A stretch of 64,000 nt of DNA from Microstegium vimineum (GCA_022036555.1 CM039126.1:31085925-31149924), one strand, 5' to 3'. Counted from the stretch's first letter, positions 1-11,250 are shown. Numbers and translations are program-made. Notes: a model not told the origin generated them from the sequence alone.

Positions 1-620
1 CCCCCGAGCCTGCGCAAATCCGTTGGACAGAGCAGAGAGCCACGAGTTTAGGGTATATGAGGATCAGAGGAGGTCACTACCTCGAGTGGAAGCAGAGAGA
101 AGAGAGCGGCGTCCTTGTGAGGGAGCCGGCGGCGTGACCGCGTGAGGGGCAAAGGACGGCCGGGCGGCGCAAAAGAGATGCTCGGGGCTCGGCTCTCCGA
201 GATGCGTTGAGCGGGCACTGCGGGGGAGGCAGGTGTGTGGGGTCTGGGGTGCGTGCGTTTCTTGCAAACGGAGGAGGGATGAGTGGGCGTGAGGTGGAGG
301 CTGGTGACGTGGTCCAGCCTATGGCGGCATGCCACATGGTGTGGTGGGTCCAGCGGCCAGAGAGTGGGTGCAGGCAAGAATAGAACGGGCGGCGCATTCT
401 GCTACCGCGCACGCGGATCAAGACGATAGAGGGGCCACGCGAAAAGCCGGCGTAGGAACTAGGAACAGATAAAAAAAGAACTTGTGTGGGCAACAGATAG
501 TAGGAAAAGGCATGCGTTTTTTTCCATTGATTTCGGTTGGGACATCTGGAGCCTGAAGTTGTGTTGCGTGTGGATAAGAACAAGGTCAAAGTGGATCGAA
601 TTCAGTGAGTTTTTATACAT
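1..620. other. GC-rich segment, possible minus-strand promoter/5'UTR
   Basis: A GC-rich stretch that ends abruptly at about 600, where AT-rich sequence begins. Read on the minus strand it resembles the start of a grass gene: CT-rich sequence, then 'GAGGTAGTG' and 'TTTGCGCAGG', which could be a splice donor and acceptor near the left edge. The open frames here are short, arginine/proline-rich and resemble nothing I know. It could be the 5' end of a gene running off the left edge, or a gene fragment carried by the Helitron whose 3' end lies at 1571. No coding claim is made. Confidence 0.25.
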
Positions 621-767
621 TTGGTGATTTATTTTTATAAAGTGATCTCGCACATAAAAAAATACAATAAAAATGATTTCAAAACTATAGTTACATTCTG
701 GTTAAGAAAGTTTAAATTAATAGCTGTTAGGAGACAAATTTAAATTATATTCACTAAACTGATAGTA

Positions 768-1034
768 CTCCCTCTCTACTTGAACTATAAAGTCATTCTA
801 AGAATCTTGTAAACTCAAAACATTTTAACTTTAACTAATATTAAAAAAAATTATAAAGATTTATACATCAAATAGGTATATTATGAAAATATAATTGAGA
901 AATAATCTAATCATATTTAGTTGACACCATAAATATTATTATATTATATTATCATATAAATTTGGTTAAACTTTAATGTTTTGATTCTTTAAGATTTTTG
1001 CAATGATTTATAAGTTGGGATGAGGCCTAGGGAG
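768..1034. mobile_element. Stowaway-like MITE, diverged
   Basis: AT-rich 267-bp unit starting 'CTCCCT' and ending 'AGGGAG', flanked by TA on both sides. The inverted ends are imperfect: left 'ACTTGAACTATAAAG', right (reverse complement) 'CAACTTATAAATC'. Size, TA target and end sequence fit Tc1/mariner-type Stowaway MITEs of grasses. The right TA (1035-1036) is also the left TA of the next MITE. Confidence 0.6.
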
Positions 1035-1036
1035 TA

Positions 1037-1278
1037 CTCCCTCCGTTCCAAATTATAAGACATTCCGAGAATCTTGGAGAGTCAAATTATTTCAACTTTG
1101 ACCAAAGTTATATGCTAATATAATAACATTTATGACATCAACTAAGTTTTATTAGATTCGTTATCAATTATATTTTCATAACATGTCTATTTAATATCAT
1201 AAATATTTATAGTTTTTTCTATAATTATTGGTCAAACTTGAGATGTTTTGACTCTCCAATAATTTGCGACGGAGGGAG
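1037..1278. mobile_element. Stowaway-like MITE
   Basis: A 242-bp AT-rich element with terminal inverted repeats 'CTCCCTCCGTTCCAAATTAT' (left) and 'CTCCCTCCGTCGCAAATTAT' (right, reverse complement). TA dinucleotides flank it at 1035-1036 and 1279-1280. This is the classic grass Stowaway terminus. No coding capacity. Confidence 0.85.
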
Positions 1279-1541
1279 TAGTACTTATATAAATTGTACT
1301 ATTCTCTAATGTTATCGTCATAGCTAGATATTGTTCGTCCAAAACTGCCACAAATTTTTTAGACCTAAAAAAGGTGCATAAAATATACATGTCACCTACA
1401 CAAAAACAAGTTTAAAAATATTTACATCTGTAGTTTTTCTTTAAATTAAATTAAAGTAACGGATGTGACTATTGGTGCACACAACATGATAGGCAGTAAA
1501 ATAAATCTTGAGGGTCAGAAACTTACATTATAAAGTATATA

Positions 1542-1571
1542 CCCGTTGTAACGTACGGGTAATTTTGCTAG
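1542..1571 (+). mobile_element. Helitron 3' terminus
   Basis: The sequence 'CCCGTTGTAACGTACGGG' forms a short hairpin (stem CCCGT/ACGGG), followed by an eight-base spacer, then CTAG at 1568-1571 and T at 1572. Rolling-circle Helitrons end in CTRR, usually followed by T, with a small hairpin about 10 bases inside, and this hairpin sequence is common in grass Helitrons. The 5' end (TC) was not found, so the element probably begins left of the window and may include the GC-rich segment at 1-620. Confidence 0.6.
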
Positions 1572-1601
1572 TCCTTATAAATTTGGCAAAATCACAAAAT
1601 T

Positions 1602-1802
1602 CCCTCTCCAACAACTCTTCAAACCAACTTGCTATTTTTCCAACTTGTTATCAGTCTCCCGCCTTTCCTTTTTTTTTTCAAAAGTTTGGCAAGTTGGAAT
1701 AGAAAATTGTTGGAGAGGGGTTTTTTTCACTTGCCAAATAATTTAGCAACTTGCCAAACCATAAAATTTAGCAAGTCAATTTTTCTAAGTTGTTGGAGAT
1801 GC
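1602..1802. mobile_element. MITE-like element with 'CTCCAACAACT' ends
   Basis: Imperfect inverted ends of roughly 38 bp: left 'CTCTCCAACAACTCTTC', right (reverse complement) 'CATCTCCAACAACTTAG', both followed by 'ACTTGCTA'-like sequence. A further 12-bp inverted copy (1602-1613 against 1708-1719) lies inside. No coding capacity and no clear target duplication, so the class is unsure. Confidence 0.45.
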
Positions 1803-2043
1803 TGCATGGACCATAGTAGTCTTGTACTTGAGCATACAAACCTGCTGAGTGCTTCCAGGGCCATCAGGTCCTACACCGTGCCACTAGCAAATCTAACATG
1901 CTTGGTGTAGTACAGAGCTAGAAAACAACACAGTCTTCAGTTGTGTTGCAAATTTCTATTCTGTTTGTGGAAGATTGATATTGAAGTTTCAGAGTATCAA
2001 AACAATCTGTATGACTAAAATGCATTTGTTTCTCCATCTACAG

Positions 2044-3366
2044 GCCCTGTTGCCGAAGATATGTTCCACTGGCAAGCGACGATTATGGGTCCATCAGATA
2101 GCCCATATGCCGGTGGCGTATTTTTGGTCACTATTCACTTCCCACCGGATTACCCATTCAAACCACCGAAGGTACACAAGTGTTGTCTTGTTTATTTGCT
2201 ATGGGCACAGTTTTGTAGGAGTATATAAGATCACTCCTTGTTTCAGTTTTAATTATTTTCCATTTGTTTATGCTCGTCAGTTCATATGAATTATTGGCTA
2301 GATCCCAATTATTTCCACTTATTTCCTAGATGGCTAGATCCCAATTAGAAGAATTACTAGCATGGAACGTCTCCAACTAATTCTGAATTTCACACTTATG
2401 TGCTGCTTGTCAACAAATATCGACACTGCCCATGACATGTTATAATCTGTGCACCACATACTATGTTTTCTGTGAAATTGTTAGTTTTGTACTTTTTCAT
2501 TCCTTTCTATAGTGGACTGCTGGATTGATTTAGCCAGTTTAATGTGAGATCCAACCTTGTTCGTTACAAAACTTAGTTCTATCTACACATGCTCATTAGC
2601 AATCCAAAGGTGTGTCTAGTTCGATGGATAGCACCTAGATATCCCGGATATCCAGGAACAAGGCTTGTTTGGTTGGATGGACAGGCTAAATCTGGATATC
2701 CAGGATATGGAATATTCTGGGTAGATGCTGGATATCGTGGCCCTCAGAAATCTGGCGGATGAGCATATCCATGTTTTTCTACTCTATCATTAACAAATAG
2801 ACAACATGGATATCCATATCCTGAAATTCATGGATGTCCATATCCCATCCACCCTTGTCCTCAAACCAAACGCACCCCAACTGAATCTGAAATACCTGTC
2901 TGTGTGCTCATCATTTATATATTTTGCAGGTTGCATTCAAGACAAAGGTTTTCCATCCGAATATCAACAGCAATGGGAGCATCTGTCTTGATATCTTGAA
3001 GGAACAATGGAGCCCTGCTTTGATAGTTTCTAAGGTTACTACTTAAATTTTATTCTATTCTCCCTGTAACTTTGCTACAAACTTACTTCAATACAACTCT
3101 AGTGTAGCCTATTTAAGAAGTTGGGATCATCTAGCCTAAACATACCAACCTCCTGCACACTAATCTGTCAAGTATTCTAGTTTGCATCCTTAGTTAATGG
3201 CATGCATGCCCACAATTTTCAGGTGCTCCTCTCAATTTGTTCCCTTCTAACGGACCCAAACCCCGACGATCCATTGGTCGCAGAGATTGCTCACATGTAC
3301 AAGACTGATCGCATGAAGTACGAATCTACTGCTAGGAGCTGGACTCAGAAATATGCAATGGGCTGA
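2044..3366 (+). CDS. Ubiquitin-conjugating enzyme E2 (UBC), 3' three exons
   Basis: Three exons with GT-AG borders: 2044-2171, 2930-3034 and 3223-3366 (stop TGA). They encode about 125 residues of the E2 catalytic core, which takes ubiquitin from E1 as a thioester and passes it to E3-bound substrates in cytosol or nucleus. Visible marks are 'GPVAEDMFHWQA', the HPN motif in 'VFHPNINSNG', the active-site Cys in 'SICLDIL', and the C-terminal 'SWTQKYAMG'. Length and intron positions match the UBC4/5-like (plant UBC8-11) class. The first coding exon (about 24 residues) is not in the window; the first visible exon starts in phase 1 after an acceptor 'CTACAG'. A Helitron end and three MITEs lie upstream. 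Two changes stand out: 'ALIVSK' where the family usually has LTISK, and 'LVAEIAHMYK' where Pro is usual before Glu. It may be a divergent paralogue, a 5'-truncated copy, or an intact gene with exon 1 beyond the left edge. Confidence 0.9.
2662..2878. mobile_element. MITE-like insertion in E2 intron
   Basis: Inside the 758-bp intron. Left end 'GGCTTGTTTGGTTGGATGGA', right end (reverse complement) 'GGGTGCGTTTGGTTTGAGGA': imperfect inverted repeats of the 'GTTTGGTT' type common in grass MITEs. The interior repeats 'GGATATCC'-like motifs. Target duplication not resolved. Confidence 0.4.
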
Positions 3367-4619
3367 CATTGCTGGCTGCTGGGACCATGATGTCCCAGTT
3401 ATTTGCTCCTTACACAAGCTGTGGGTCTGTCCTAGATCTAATGCACTGCCTTTTGTAACTGAAACCAGAGGTCTAAATTAAACTGTCCATTCATGCATCG
3501 AACTACTGGTCTATTAATGGAAGGCGAAAAATGGATAGTCCCCGAGTCCCTCAGCGTTGTCTGTGGTCCAATTTATTTTGGTATTTTGGGCTGCTTCGAT
3601 TGTTTATATGACTCGATAGTTAGGGTCTTCAGTTGGTGGTTGGTGGTGGTCCGGTGGACATGGACTGTGGTTGTAAATTTTGCTGCTGGATAAGGGTTAT
3701 GGCAAGTATATTGGTGCTGTCTTTTAGGTGGTCTTATATAATACCATATAATTTTAAAATAACTTAATAGACAATATATAATGATTGGTGTTTAAGTTCT
3801 CTCGTATTCCTTAATTTACATATAAAATAAAAATTAACTTATGAGTTATGTGATAACAAGTTTTTATAGACCTAAATCTTAGCTTACGAGGTTGTTGTTT
3901 CGTGAAATAATGACATATTTCCTTCTCATCTTTCTCTTTCTTCCACATAAGCAAAAATTCCACATGTTATTGCATTATACGGGTTATAAGACTGTTGGTG
4001 TGTAGTAATGTACCTGCCCTTAGAACATAGAAATTGTATATTTCACATATTGATCGGATATAGAATTTTGTGGTTTTGTCGGTCTGATGTCCTTTGAAAT
4101 GGGTTTGTGCTAACGGCCTCATTTTTTTTGTCCGTACAAAAAATTCATTTCAGCAGAATCAGGTTGCAATCAATCTGACAGACTTAAGCCTGTGCAAATT
4201 CTCGATACCTATTATCCGAATCTGGACCCGAATTACCCAAACCCGAAGTACCTGATTCTAAACTCAGATAGTGATTTTGATTAATAGTTTGGGTAATTCA
4301 GATAATATCTTCCGGTAGTCAAACTACCCGAACTACCCAAAGTTTTATGTACATCTTTGTATTTATTATGTGTTGTTAGTTGAACACTTGAACTCATCAC
4401 TTTATAAAAATATAATTTTCTCTCTTTGAACAAATGAATGTAATATATTATTCTCTACAAATTGTTGTTCAAACTAGATATAATTGCTGCTAAAATTATA
4501 TATAAATTGCTACTTAATTTTTGTCTAATTTGCTTATTTCTGTAAATTTGGGTAATCGGGTAATACCCGAATCCGAATTATTGGGTACCAAAATTTATGG
4601 GTAGTATTTTTTCCGGACT
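3367..4619. other. E2 3' flank, no gene seen
   Basis: The first few hundred bases should hold the E2 3'UTR; no sure poly(A) signal was picked. 4200-4610 is AT-rich with many 'ACCCGAA'/'TTCGGGT' short inverted motifs, perhaps an unrecognised MITE. No protein similarity recognised. Confidence 0.4.
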
Positions 4620-4761
4620 AATATCGGCAGCAATTTATGGTGCCGTCCTCTAGTCAGGATTCTCATCTGGTGTAGGCACTGGTGCCGATACCGATGTTGT
4701 TGCAGTTGGTTCCTACAGTGGCGGCGTTGCTTCCTGGATCGGGGTTTCTTCCATTGGCTGT

Positions 4762-7130
4762 TCAGGAGCAGATGCCGATGGCTATTCTACTATTGGGACA
4801 TCGGCAGGAGTTGGTGATGCAGGAGTGGCTAGCCTCAGGCGCTTCTTTTTTGGGGCAGCAGGTGGTGAACCGGCCCGTTTTGGTTGTGACGCCTGGGGGG
4901 CATCGGCAGCAGGAGTTGGAGAAGCTTGTATGTTTGCAGCAGCTGCCGATGACTTCGCTATCTGAAAAATATTTGGTACAAGTTATATAAAGCAAAAATT
5001 GCCGATGAGCAGGATGTAATTGGTATAAGTAAAGGTTAAGTTTACTGCAAAAGCCCGTGCTAAGATGGCCGCAACAGCCGATGGAGTAGTAGGCGTCGGC
5101 TTGGGCTTGAGAGTAACCTTGGGTACCTTCTGAGGGGTGAAGGCAGCCAGTGTGGGGGCATTACTGCCGATGAGTGATATAGGGCTCATCACTCGGAGAT
5201 TGAAAGGTTTGCCACTCCTGCTCATTTTGGGGATAGGATCATCAACCTGTTAAACATAAGGTCAGATGCCGATGACAAGAAAAGTAATGAGGAATGCATC
5301 GGAATTAAAAACTTACTGCATCATCAGAAATGACGTGATCGGCGTCAATCATATGCCGATAGTAGTGTGATGACTTGGCAAATAGTTGATATCTCCATTC
5401 TTACCACCAAAATTTGTATTCCTCCGTGATGAAGGATGTTGGTGCCCAGGAGGACAGGTCAATATCTGAGGTATCAACATTTAGGGGAGGTTGACGACCT
5501 TGTTCCAGTCCATGGCGCTAGAGATGATCTGCCTTGGTTTTATGACTTTGGAATAGCAGAGCTTGATCGGCAGTTGGCCGCATGCCAATTGTCTTGCTGC
5601 TGCCGCTGGGTAATAGAACTCGAAGGATGGAGGATCATTCTTCCCAGTTCCGAAAATGTTAACTGGAATAGCTCGAGGAACAATGCTGGCTTTCATGATC
5701 ACTTCGTTCTAAGGCACGTTCCAATCGGTAAGATTGAATAGCAAGGGAAATCGGTTATCCTTATCGATGTATGGCCACCAAAGCCGTTCTGAGGCAGAGA
5801 TTCCATTATAAAATTTCTGGAAGAATCTGCCAAACTGATCCGCATCGGCATCAGTTCCTGGTAGTACTATGATGGCCTCTCCGAAGTTGAGTGGAGGACG
5901 AGTTGCCGATTCATCATCATTGAACACATAATTCTCCGATATATCCCTTGGGAATTGCTGAGCAAACAAGTCAAACCGAAGGACTTTGTACATGTGTGCG
6001 TTCAGCCACATGTTTATGAACCACCAAGGACTCCCGAGGTTGCCGATGGACTCGCCTAGCAGTAACTTCTTGGACACTTGGTGTAAGAGGCGGTATACCA
6101 ATCCAAGAAGATATCGACCGAGAGGGAGTCTTGTTCCATCGGCTAGGAGTTCTGCTGCTGGGAGGTACATTGTGGTTGATCCAACTGTTTTGCCACAGAA
6201 GATGAACTTCTCTAGCCACATGTTCAGAAATATAGCATGCTCTCTTTGTCCTACAGATCCAGTTTTTTGGTACTCCTGGATGTAACCGGTCCAACCGCCG
6301 ATATTACGAGTGTTCACCTTATACTCGGCCTTCATATTAAACAGAGTGAAGGTATCGACAGAGTAGACATCGAGACCGGTCAGCATATGCACATCGGCAA
6401 GGGTAGGAGTGGCTGGTCCATGTCTGAATAAGAAGGCATTCATGGTGTCGGACTAGAAGTAAGAAGTCGCTATCATCATGTTCTCGTTCTTCTCCAAATC
6501 GGCAATGGAGAGCCTGATGCATTGGTCTAGGTTGCGCTCTGACCAATAAACCTGCTGCGTTCTAATTACCCTGAGGTACCAGTTCTTCCACCCCTTGGTG
6601 TATTTAGGCCATGAACGGAAAGCATCCTTCCATAAATCTAGGCTGAAAGATTCGGATCTGAAGGGAATACAGTTGGTTTCCGCGTTGATCAGATAGCTAG
6701 GATCAGGATTTCCCATTGGGCCTAGACAGTTGAAGTTGGACTGCTCAAGGGGGATTACTACTTTGTTGTACAGTTCCTAGGTTTCGAAAAGAAAAGGAAG
6801 GATCAAAGAAGGAGATAAAAAAAGATTGCAAAATTTATACAGAAAGGGAACTGGCAGAAGATGGGATGAGGAAGAAGTGGATTTACCTTGGGGATGTCGA
6901 CGTGAATCACCATTGGAGCTTGGGGAGTTCTTGCGACTTGTTTTCTGCCTGAGGAAGGTGCTGTTGCTTGAGCTCACGGAGCTATTCTTCGGAGTCGCCG
7001 CCGAGGTTGAAGACACCGAGGTTGAAGATGGAGGCAGGTGAAAAGTGAAAGTAGGCTCAGGGTAAAAAGCAGATTGGACTGTGGTAACTTTTATAAGCTT
7101 AGTCAGGGGTATTTTGGAATTTCTGCTCAT
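4762..7130 (-). pseudogene. Plant mobile domain (PMD/MAIN-like) gene in antisense of Tat1
   Basis: Read on the minus strand, a spliced gene lies opposite to the LTR direction. The first part (7130-6777) is serine-rich. The core (6716-5481) is a single frame broken by TAG codons at 6453-6455 and 5709-5711. It matches the plant mobile domain: 'LADVHMLTGLDV', 'FLNMWLEKFIF', 'LPLGRYLLGLVYRLLHQV', 'DQFGRFFQKFYNG'. Probable further exons are at 5225-4995 (proline/alanine-rich) and below 4995. Plant mobile domains occur in host MAIN/MAIL proteins involved in gene silencing and meristem maintenance, and also in transposons. In Tat-lineage elements, additional ORFs between pol and 3' LTR in antisense are known. 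Exon borders are not fixed with certainty. The two stops make this copy non-functional; what the protein does for the element is unknown. Confidence 0.7.
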
Positions 7131-7353
7131 ACTGTACAGGAATATAGAGAGGCCTGCGGTGGATGTGCGCGATAATCAAGGAGATATGATTGGATTTGCA
7201 ACTGTTTGCGCTATAGCCGAGGGATTTTATTAATAAATTGCAGTTCTGTGCGCGGAGATCGAGGAAGTTGTGTAGTTATCTCGGAAAGAACGGCTACAGT
7301 AGAGAGCATTTCGGCGCGTAAAATGTTATACACTCCAAAATTGGGGGGCATGT

Positions 7354-8342
7354 GTTGACACCGTTTTTCGGCACGTGTCAAATGGGCTAAGACTTGCGTG
7401 GATCGGTGGTCATTTTCTATCGGCATAAGGAAGTCATCAGTAAAGTTTACCGATGGGAGTGCGCTGTAAGAAGGGTAAGTTTGTTGCCAATGAAAGCTAG
7501 ATGATTCTTGCCGATAAAGGTTAATTTGTGGAGACAAGTTACCAGAAGTGCAAAGATGCCGATGGGTGTAGATTGCCGATGCCGATGAACCCTAGGTAAT
7601 GTGATGGTTAACGTCAGCAGAAGATTGCCAGTGACAAAAGAAGGAAGTCGCGGATTGAAGGAATCTGCCGATGGAAAGTTTTCATCGAGGGAAGGACATA
7701 AGGAAACTGGTGATTTTATACCAGTATTGTTATAGTAGTTGGAGACCGACTCTTGCACGAGTCGTTTGTTTCCTTTAAAATAGGGATGTCTGTTTAGGAA
7801 AATAATATTATTATTTGGGTCCGGCTCCTGCGCGAGTCAGTTATTTCCTTAAAGTTAGGAGTTTTTGTTTAGGAAAGGTACGAGTCGTGTCTCTGTACAG
7901 CTCTCCATGCGGGAGTATAAATATGTGCCCAAGGGCTGCGTAGAAAATATCATATCAATCTATCAAACAAATCAATTTACTCTTATTTACCTTTACTGCA
8001 ATTTACCCTTTATTGCATTAGTCTTAGTTTATCTACGAGTTCTTCAAGCTTCGACGGGCTGCATCATCTTGATCTCCGTCAAACCCTTGTAAGTTCCGCG
8101 TGGGAGTACCTCTGAGCTTTGACATCCGGGCGCATCGTTGTTGTCTCGTTCAGCTCTACTCTAGTTATCCTGATCAAGTCTGAGTCTTGGCATCCGGGCG
8201 TATCGCCGTTGCCCTGTTTAGATTTTGTTCTAGTTATCGTCCTTGTCGATTAACTAGTCAAATCGACTGGCACACCCTCGGATATCGAATTTCGGGTATA
8301 AGCCCGAGGTGTTCGTAGATTCTGACGCTTTCTGTGTCAACA
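7354..8342 (+). repeat. Tat1 3' LTR
   Basis: 989 bp starting 'TGTTGACACCG' and ending 'GTGTCAACA'. It shares its ends, TATA region and 'CTTCGACGGGCTGCATCA' block with the LTR at 57810-58896. Preceded by a purine-rich tract. U3 contains repeated 'TGCCGATG'. Confidence 0.85.
7916..7924 (+). promoter_or_regulatory. TATA box of Tat1 LTR
   Basis: 'GGGAGTATAAATATGTGCC' is conserved almost exactly in the Tat2 LTR at about 58463-58481, which supports it as the core promoter marking the U3/R region. Confidence 0.6.
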
Positions 8343-9746
8343 GTTTGAAAATCTCAATCAAACCTTTTGTTAGTTCTTCCAGGTCATTTCTATAAAGGCC
8401 TCTGCATGTATTCTCGTTTACCCACATAGGTCTAAAAAGGCTATATGTTTGTATTTATTGAATAAGCAATAGTTTCCTACATACGTGCGTAAACTATGAG
8501 AAATGTTCAAATGTTAAAGATGTAGTTAATTATAATATCATCGTTACATAGTCTACATTGTTAATATTTTGTATTGAGATTGTGTCTCTTGTATAGCTAG
8601 AACAAGCAATCCCAACCAATAAAGTATTTTTCTTCGTCGAGATAATGAAAACATGCGAGGAGCCGATAATAACTTCGAAACCAGTTTGCTTACTTTTAAT
8701 TGCTTGGGCCATGTAATAATCATGCAACTGACACATATATGTAGACAAATTCTTATATTCATCATCATCAACCAAAACATTGCATATTTCATTTTGGACT
8801 ACTGGTTTTGTTGTTTTAAGCCATAATAGAGCTCCACAGCCCGTTCCATGGTTAGGCCATTGTCCATGGCCAAGCTCTGTATCTTAAGTAGATCTTCCAT
8901 ACAAATTTCTTTGACCCTTTTTTATTATAACTATTCTCTGTTTGCCTTTGAAATTCAGACTTAAGCATCCAATCAAGAAAAGTGACAAATAGATTAAGGA
9001 ATTTAACACAATCATTATTGTGAGTGTGTTGTACCTCTTTTTCCTTCATCAAGTTTGTAAGGCTGGCAATCATCAGCCTCTTATTTTTTTGGTCCACACT
9101 GTGAGCATTAGTGATTGAATCCAAGAACCTTTTCTATGCGGTTTCTTGTGCTCTTATTGTGTGCCCTGGTGGAGGAGACCTCCCTCTACCATGTGATGAT
9201 GAAGGGTGAGGAGAATGAGAATTGATTTTGTTGGGCCGGATGAAGATGGAGGAGGATGACGAGGAGAAGGAGATTTCTGTTTTCTCTAGGGTGATGAATA
9301 GAGAGGAGGACAAGGAGATGGCAACTGATCAGGACAAGGAGATGGCAACTGATCATCTCTATGGGACGAAGATTTACAGTCATCCTAATCATCCAAAGAC
9401 AACTAGTGATCAAGCTTAATTTAATGTTTACCCCAATCCACATGAGCGTCCTTGTTCTGTATGAGGAGTGGCTTGTCTTCCTTAGCGGGGCAATCAATTT
9501 GTATGTTGTTGTACTTCTTATCATATATAGAATCAATGTTGATCTGGGCGTAATCCAATGGAATTGGGCGACTAGTAATGGCCTCATCTTCACCAGGCTA
9601 GGCCTAGCCATCTGCCACCTTGTTAGTTGTCCATTGGTGTCAGATGTACAACCTAACATTAACGGGTTTGGTGATGTTGTCCCCCCAGTTGAGGTGCATT
9701 CACCTCTTCATCATCAAGCATGGTCGATCCATAGCTACTACGACCC
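8343..9746. other. Unrecognised, weakly coding region
   Basis: Between Tat1 and copia1. Several short minus-strand frames (8530-8775, 8852-9124, 9186-9659) look like decayed coding sequence, with acidic and Ser/Leu-rich stretches, but I cannot tie them to a family. A decayed DNA transposon or host gene is possible. Confidence 0.3.
9308..9355. repeat. 24-bp tandem duplication
   Basis: Two perfect copies of the 24-bp unit beginning 'GGACAAGGAGATGGCAAC' and ending 'TGATCA', equal to eight codons in any frame. Confidence 0.8.
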
Positions 9747-11250
9747 TGAAAGGATCAAGATGCCCAAGAAGGGGGGGGGGGTGAATTGGGCTTATTTTAA
9801 ATTTCCAAAGCAAATATGAAATCCTAAACAAATACCAATCACCCCGTGCCTAGAGTTTGTGTGCCTTAAACTATGAAAGCGGTAGCAAGGCAAGGAAGGT
9901 AAAAACACCCTACATGATTCTAGTATGAATTGAACAACAAGTGCAGAATGTAATGCGGTATGAAAGAGCTAGGGATAGAGATTCTTGACACGGCGATGTT
10001 TTGCCGAGGTATCGAGGAGTCGACACTCCCCCTAGTCCTCGTTGGAGCACCTCGCAAGGTATTGCTCCCCCTCAATCCCGCGCAAGGGATGAGTGCTCTC
10101 TACGGGCTGGTTCTTCGCCACACAGGCTCTGTGAACCGCCCACAACTGATGCACAAGTCGATGAAGAAGGGTCGCCGACAATTCTTCCATCGATCACCTT
10201 CCTCCAAGCACCACCGGACCGTCTAGGTGATGTCGATCACCAAGAGTATGTAACAAGCTTCAACCTTCACTTGACTCAATCAAGCCTCACAACTAGAGTG
10301 GATGCACAACTTGATCTCCTGGAAGAACTAGGGAGAGGATGGATGGATTCTCAAATCTCTCTCTCTCTCTAGGGCTCTTGCTCTCTTCCCACACCTCTTA
10401 ATGAACTCAGCAAATGAAATGAGCAAAGGCAAGGTGGGAAGGCAAGGGGTGGAGAATAAATACTCCCCCACACAACTAGCCTCGGGCTGGTGAAAACAGA
10501 CAGCTTAAGTTGGTGACGGACGCTCTGTCGCTAGGCGATGAACGCTCCGTCGCTTGCCCCAACAACTAGTTCCTGTTCAAACTGGCAGGCGACGGACGCT
10601 CCGTCGCTTGGCGACGGACGCTGCTCCACAGCGTCCGGCGCCAACTAGCTGCTCTCGGGTTTCTAGAATTAATCTGACGGACGCGTCCATCGCGATTCTG
10701 CCCTCTCTGGAACTCTCTGTTCGTGCAACGGACGCTCCGGGTGAATACCCTTGCGTTCGACGCCAGTGTCCGGCGCGACGGACAGTGTCCGTCGCCTCTG
10801 TTCTTAGCGTGCAACGCCCAGAAATGGCCTCTCAACTTCGGTTTTTGTCGCGATGAATATAGAAGTTATTCTAGGCTATCTTATGGCCACCATAGGCTTG
10901 CTTAGAGCTAAGGATGTCAAGTATGCACCACACCTAAGTTATGAAGCTCTCCTAAGTCAAGCTACTAGTCTCAACCCTGTTGATAGTACGGTCAAAGAAC
11001 AAATAAAGCCCTATCTATACTAAGTGCCCTTCATCTCCTTATGGCACTTAGACCTATCACTCTAGGGTCTTCATCATGTCTCTTTGAAATCCGAAACGAT
11101 ATCCATCTTGGGGGCTTAGTGATAACTATTGATGCCCATTCACATTGATCACTATGGCTAAGCTACGCATAGCCTCTGCAAAACACACATTAGCCATAAT
11201 AATCTTCCTTTGTCATTAATCACCGAAACCAATAGGTCCATGATTCTTCA
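9747..11250 (-). repeat. copia1 3' LTR
   Basis: 1504 bp, TG...CA, matching 21841-23337. TATA-like 'AGTATTTATT' on the minus strand at about 10451-10463. The internal side abuts a polypurine tract. Contains the palindrome array at 10513-10800 and a long G-run at 9772-9781. Confidence 0.9.
10513..10800. repeat. Array of 'GACGGACGC' palindromic motifs in U3
   Basis: Many short inverted motifs built on GACGGACGC/GCGTCCGTC, such as 'GGCGACGGACGCTCCGTCGC' near 10589. On the minus strand the array lies directly upstream of the TATA-like box. The corresponding block in the other LTR (22600-22880) differs by several indels. Confidence 0.8.

Larger units (their letters stand above)
4620..8342 (+). mobile_element. 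Tat-like gypsy element 'Tat1', 5'-truncated
   Basis: Only the 3' part of an LTR retrotransposon remains: an antisense additional gene (see 4762-7130), a purine-rich tract 'TTGGGGGGC' just before the LTR, and the LTR at 7354-8342. The LTR runs in the plus direction. The same LTR family occurs at 57810-58896 in Tat2, where a Tat-type gag-pol follows, which gives the assignment. No gag, RT or integrase is left here and the left border is a truncation near 4620. The whole segment is dense in GCCGAT/ATCGGC. The 5-bp sequence after the LTR is GTTTG; its partner is missing. Confidence 0.7.

Noticed and set aside
77..589. 170-codon minus-strand frame in the GC-rich start
   Set aside because: Arg/Pro/Ser-rich with no recognisable motif; more likely promoter/UTR or captured fragment than a protein.
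1..2043. Search for the first E2 coding exon
   Set aside because: No ATG-containing frame resembling the E2 N-terminal helix with a phase-1 donor was found.
9772..9781. Long G-run as a possible regulatory element
   Set aside because: Homopolymer of differing length in the other LTR (near 21865); ordinary slippage.
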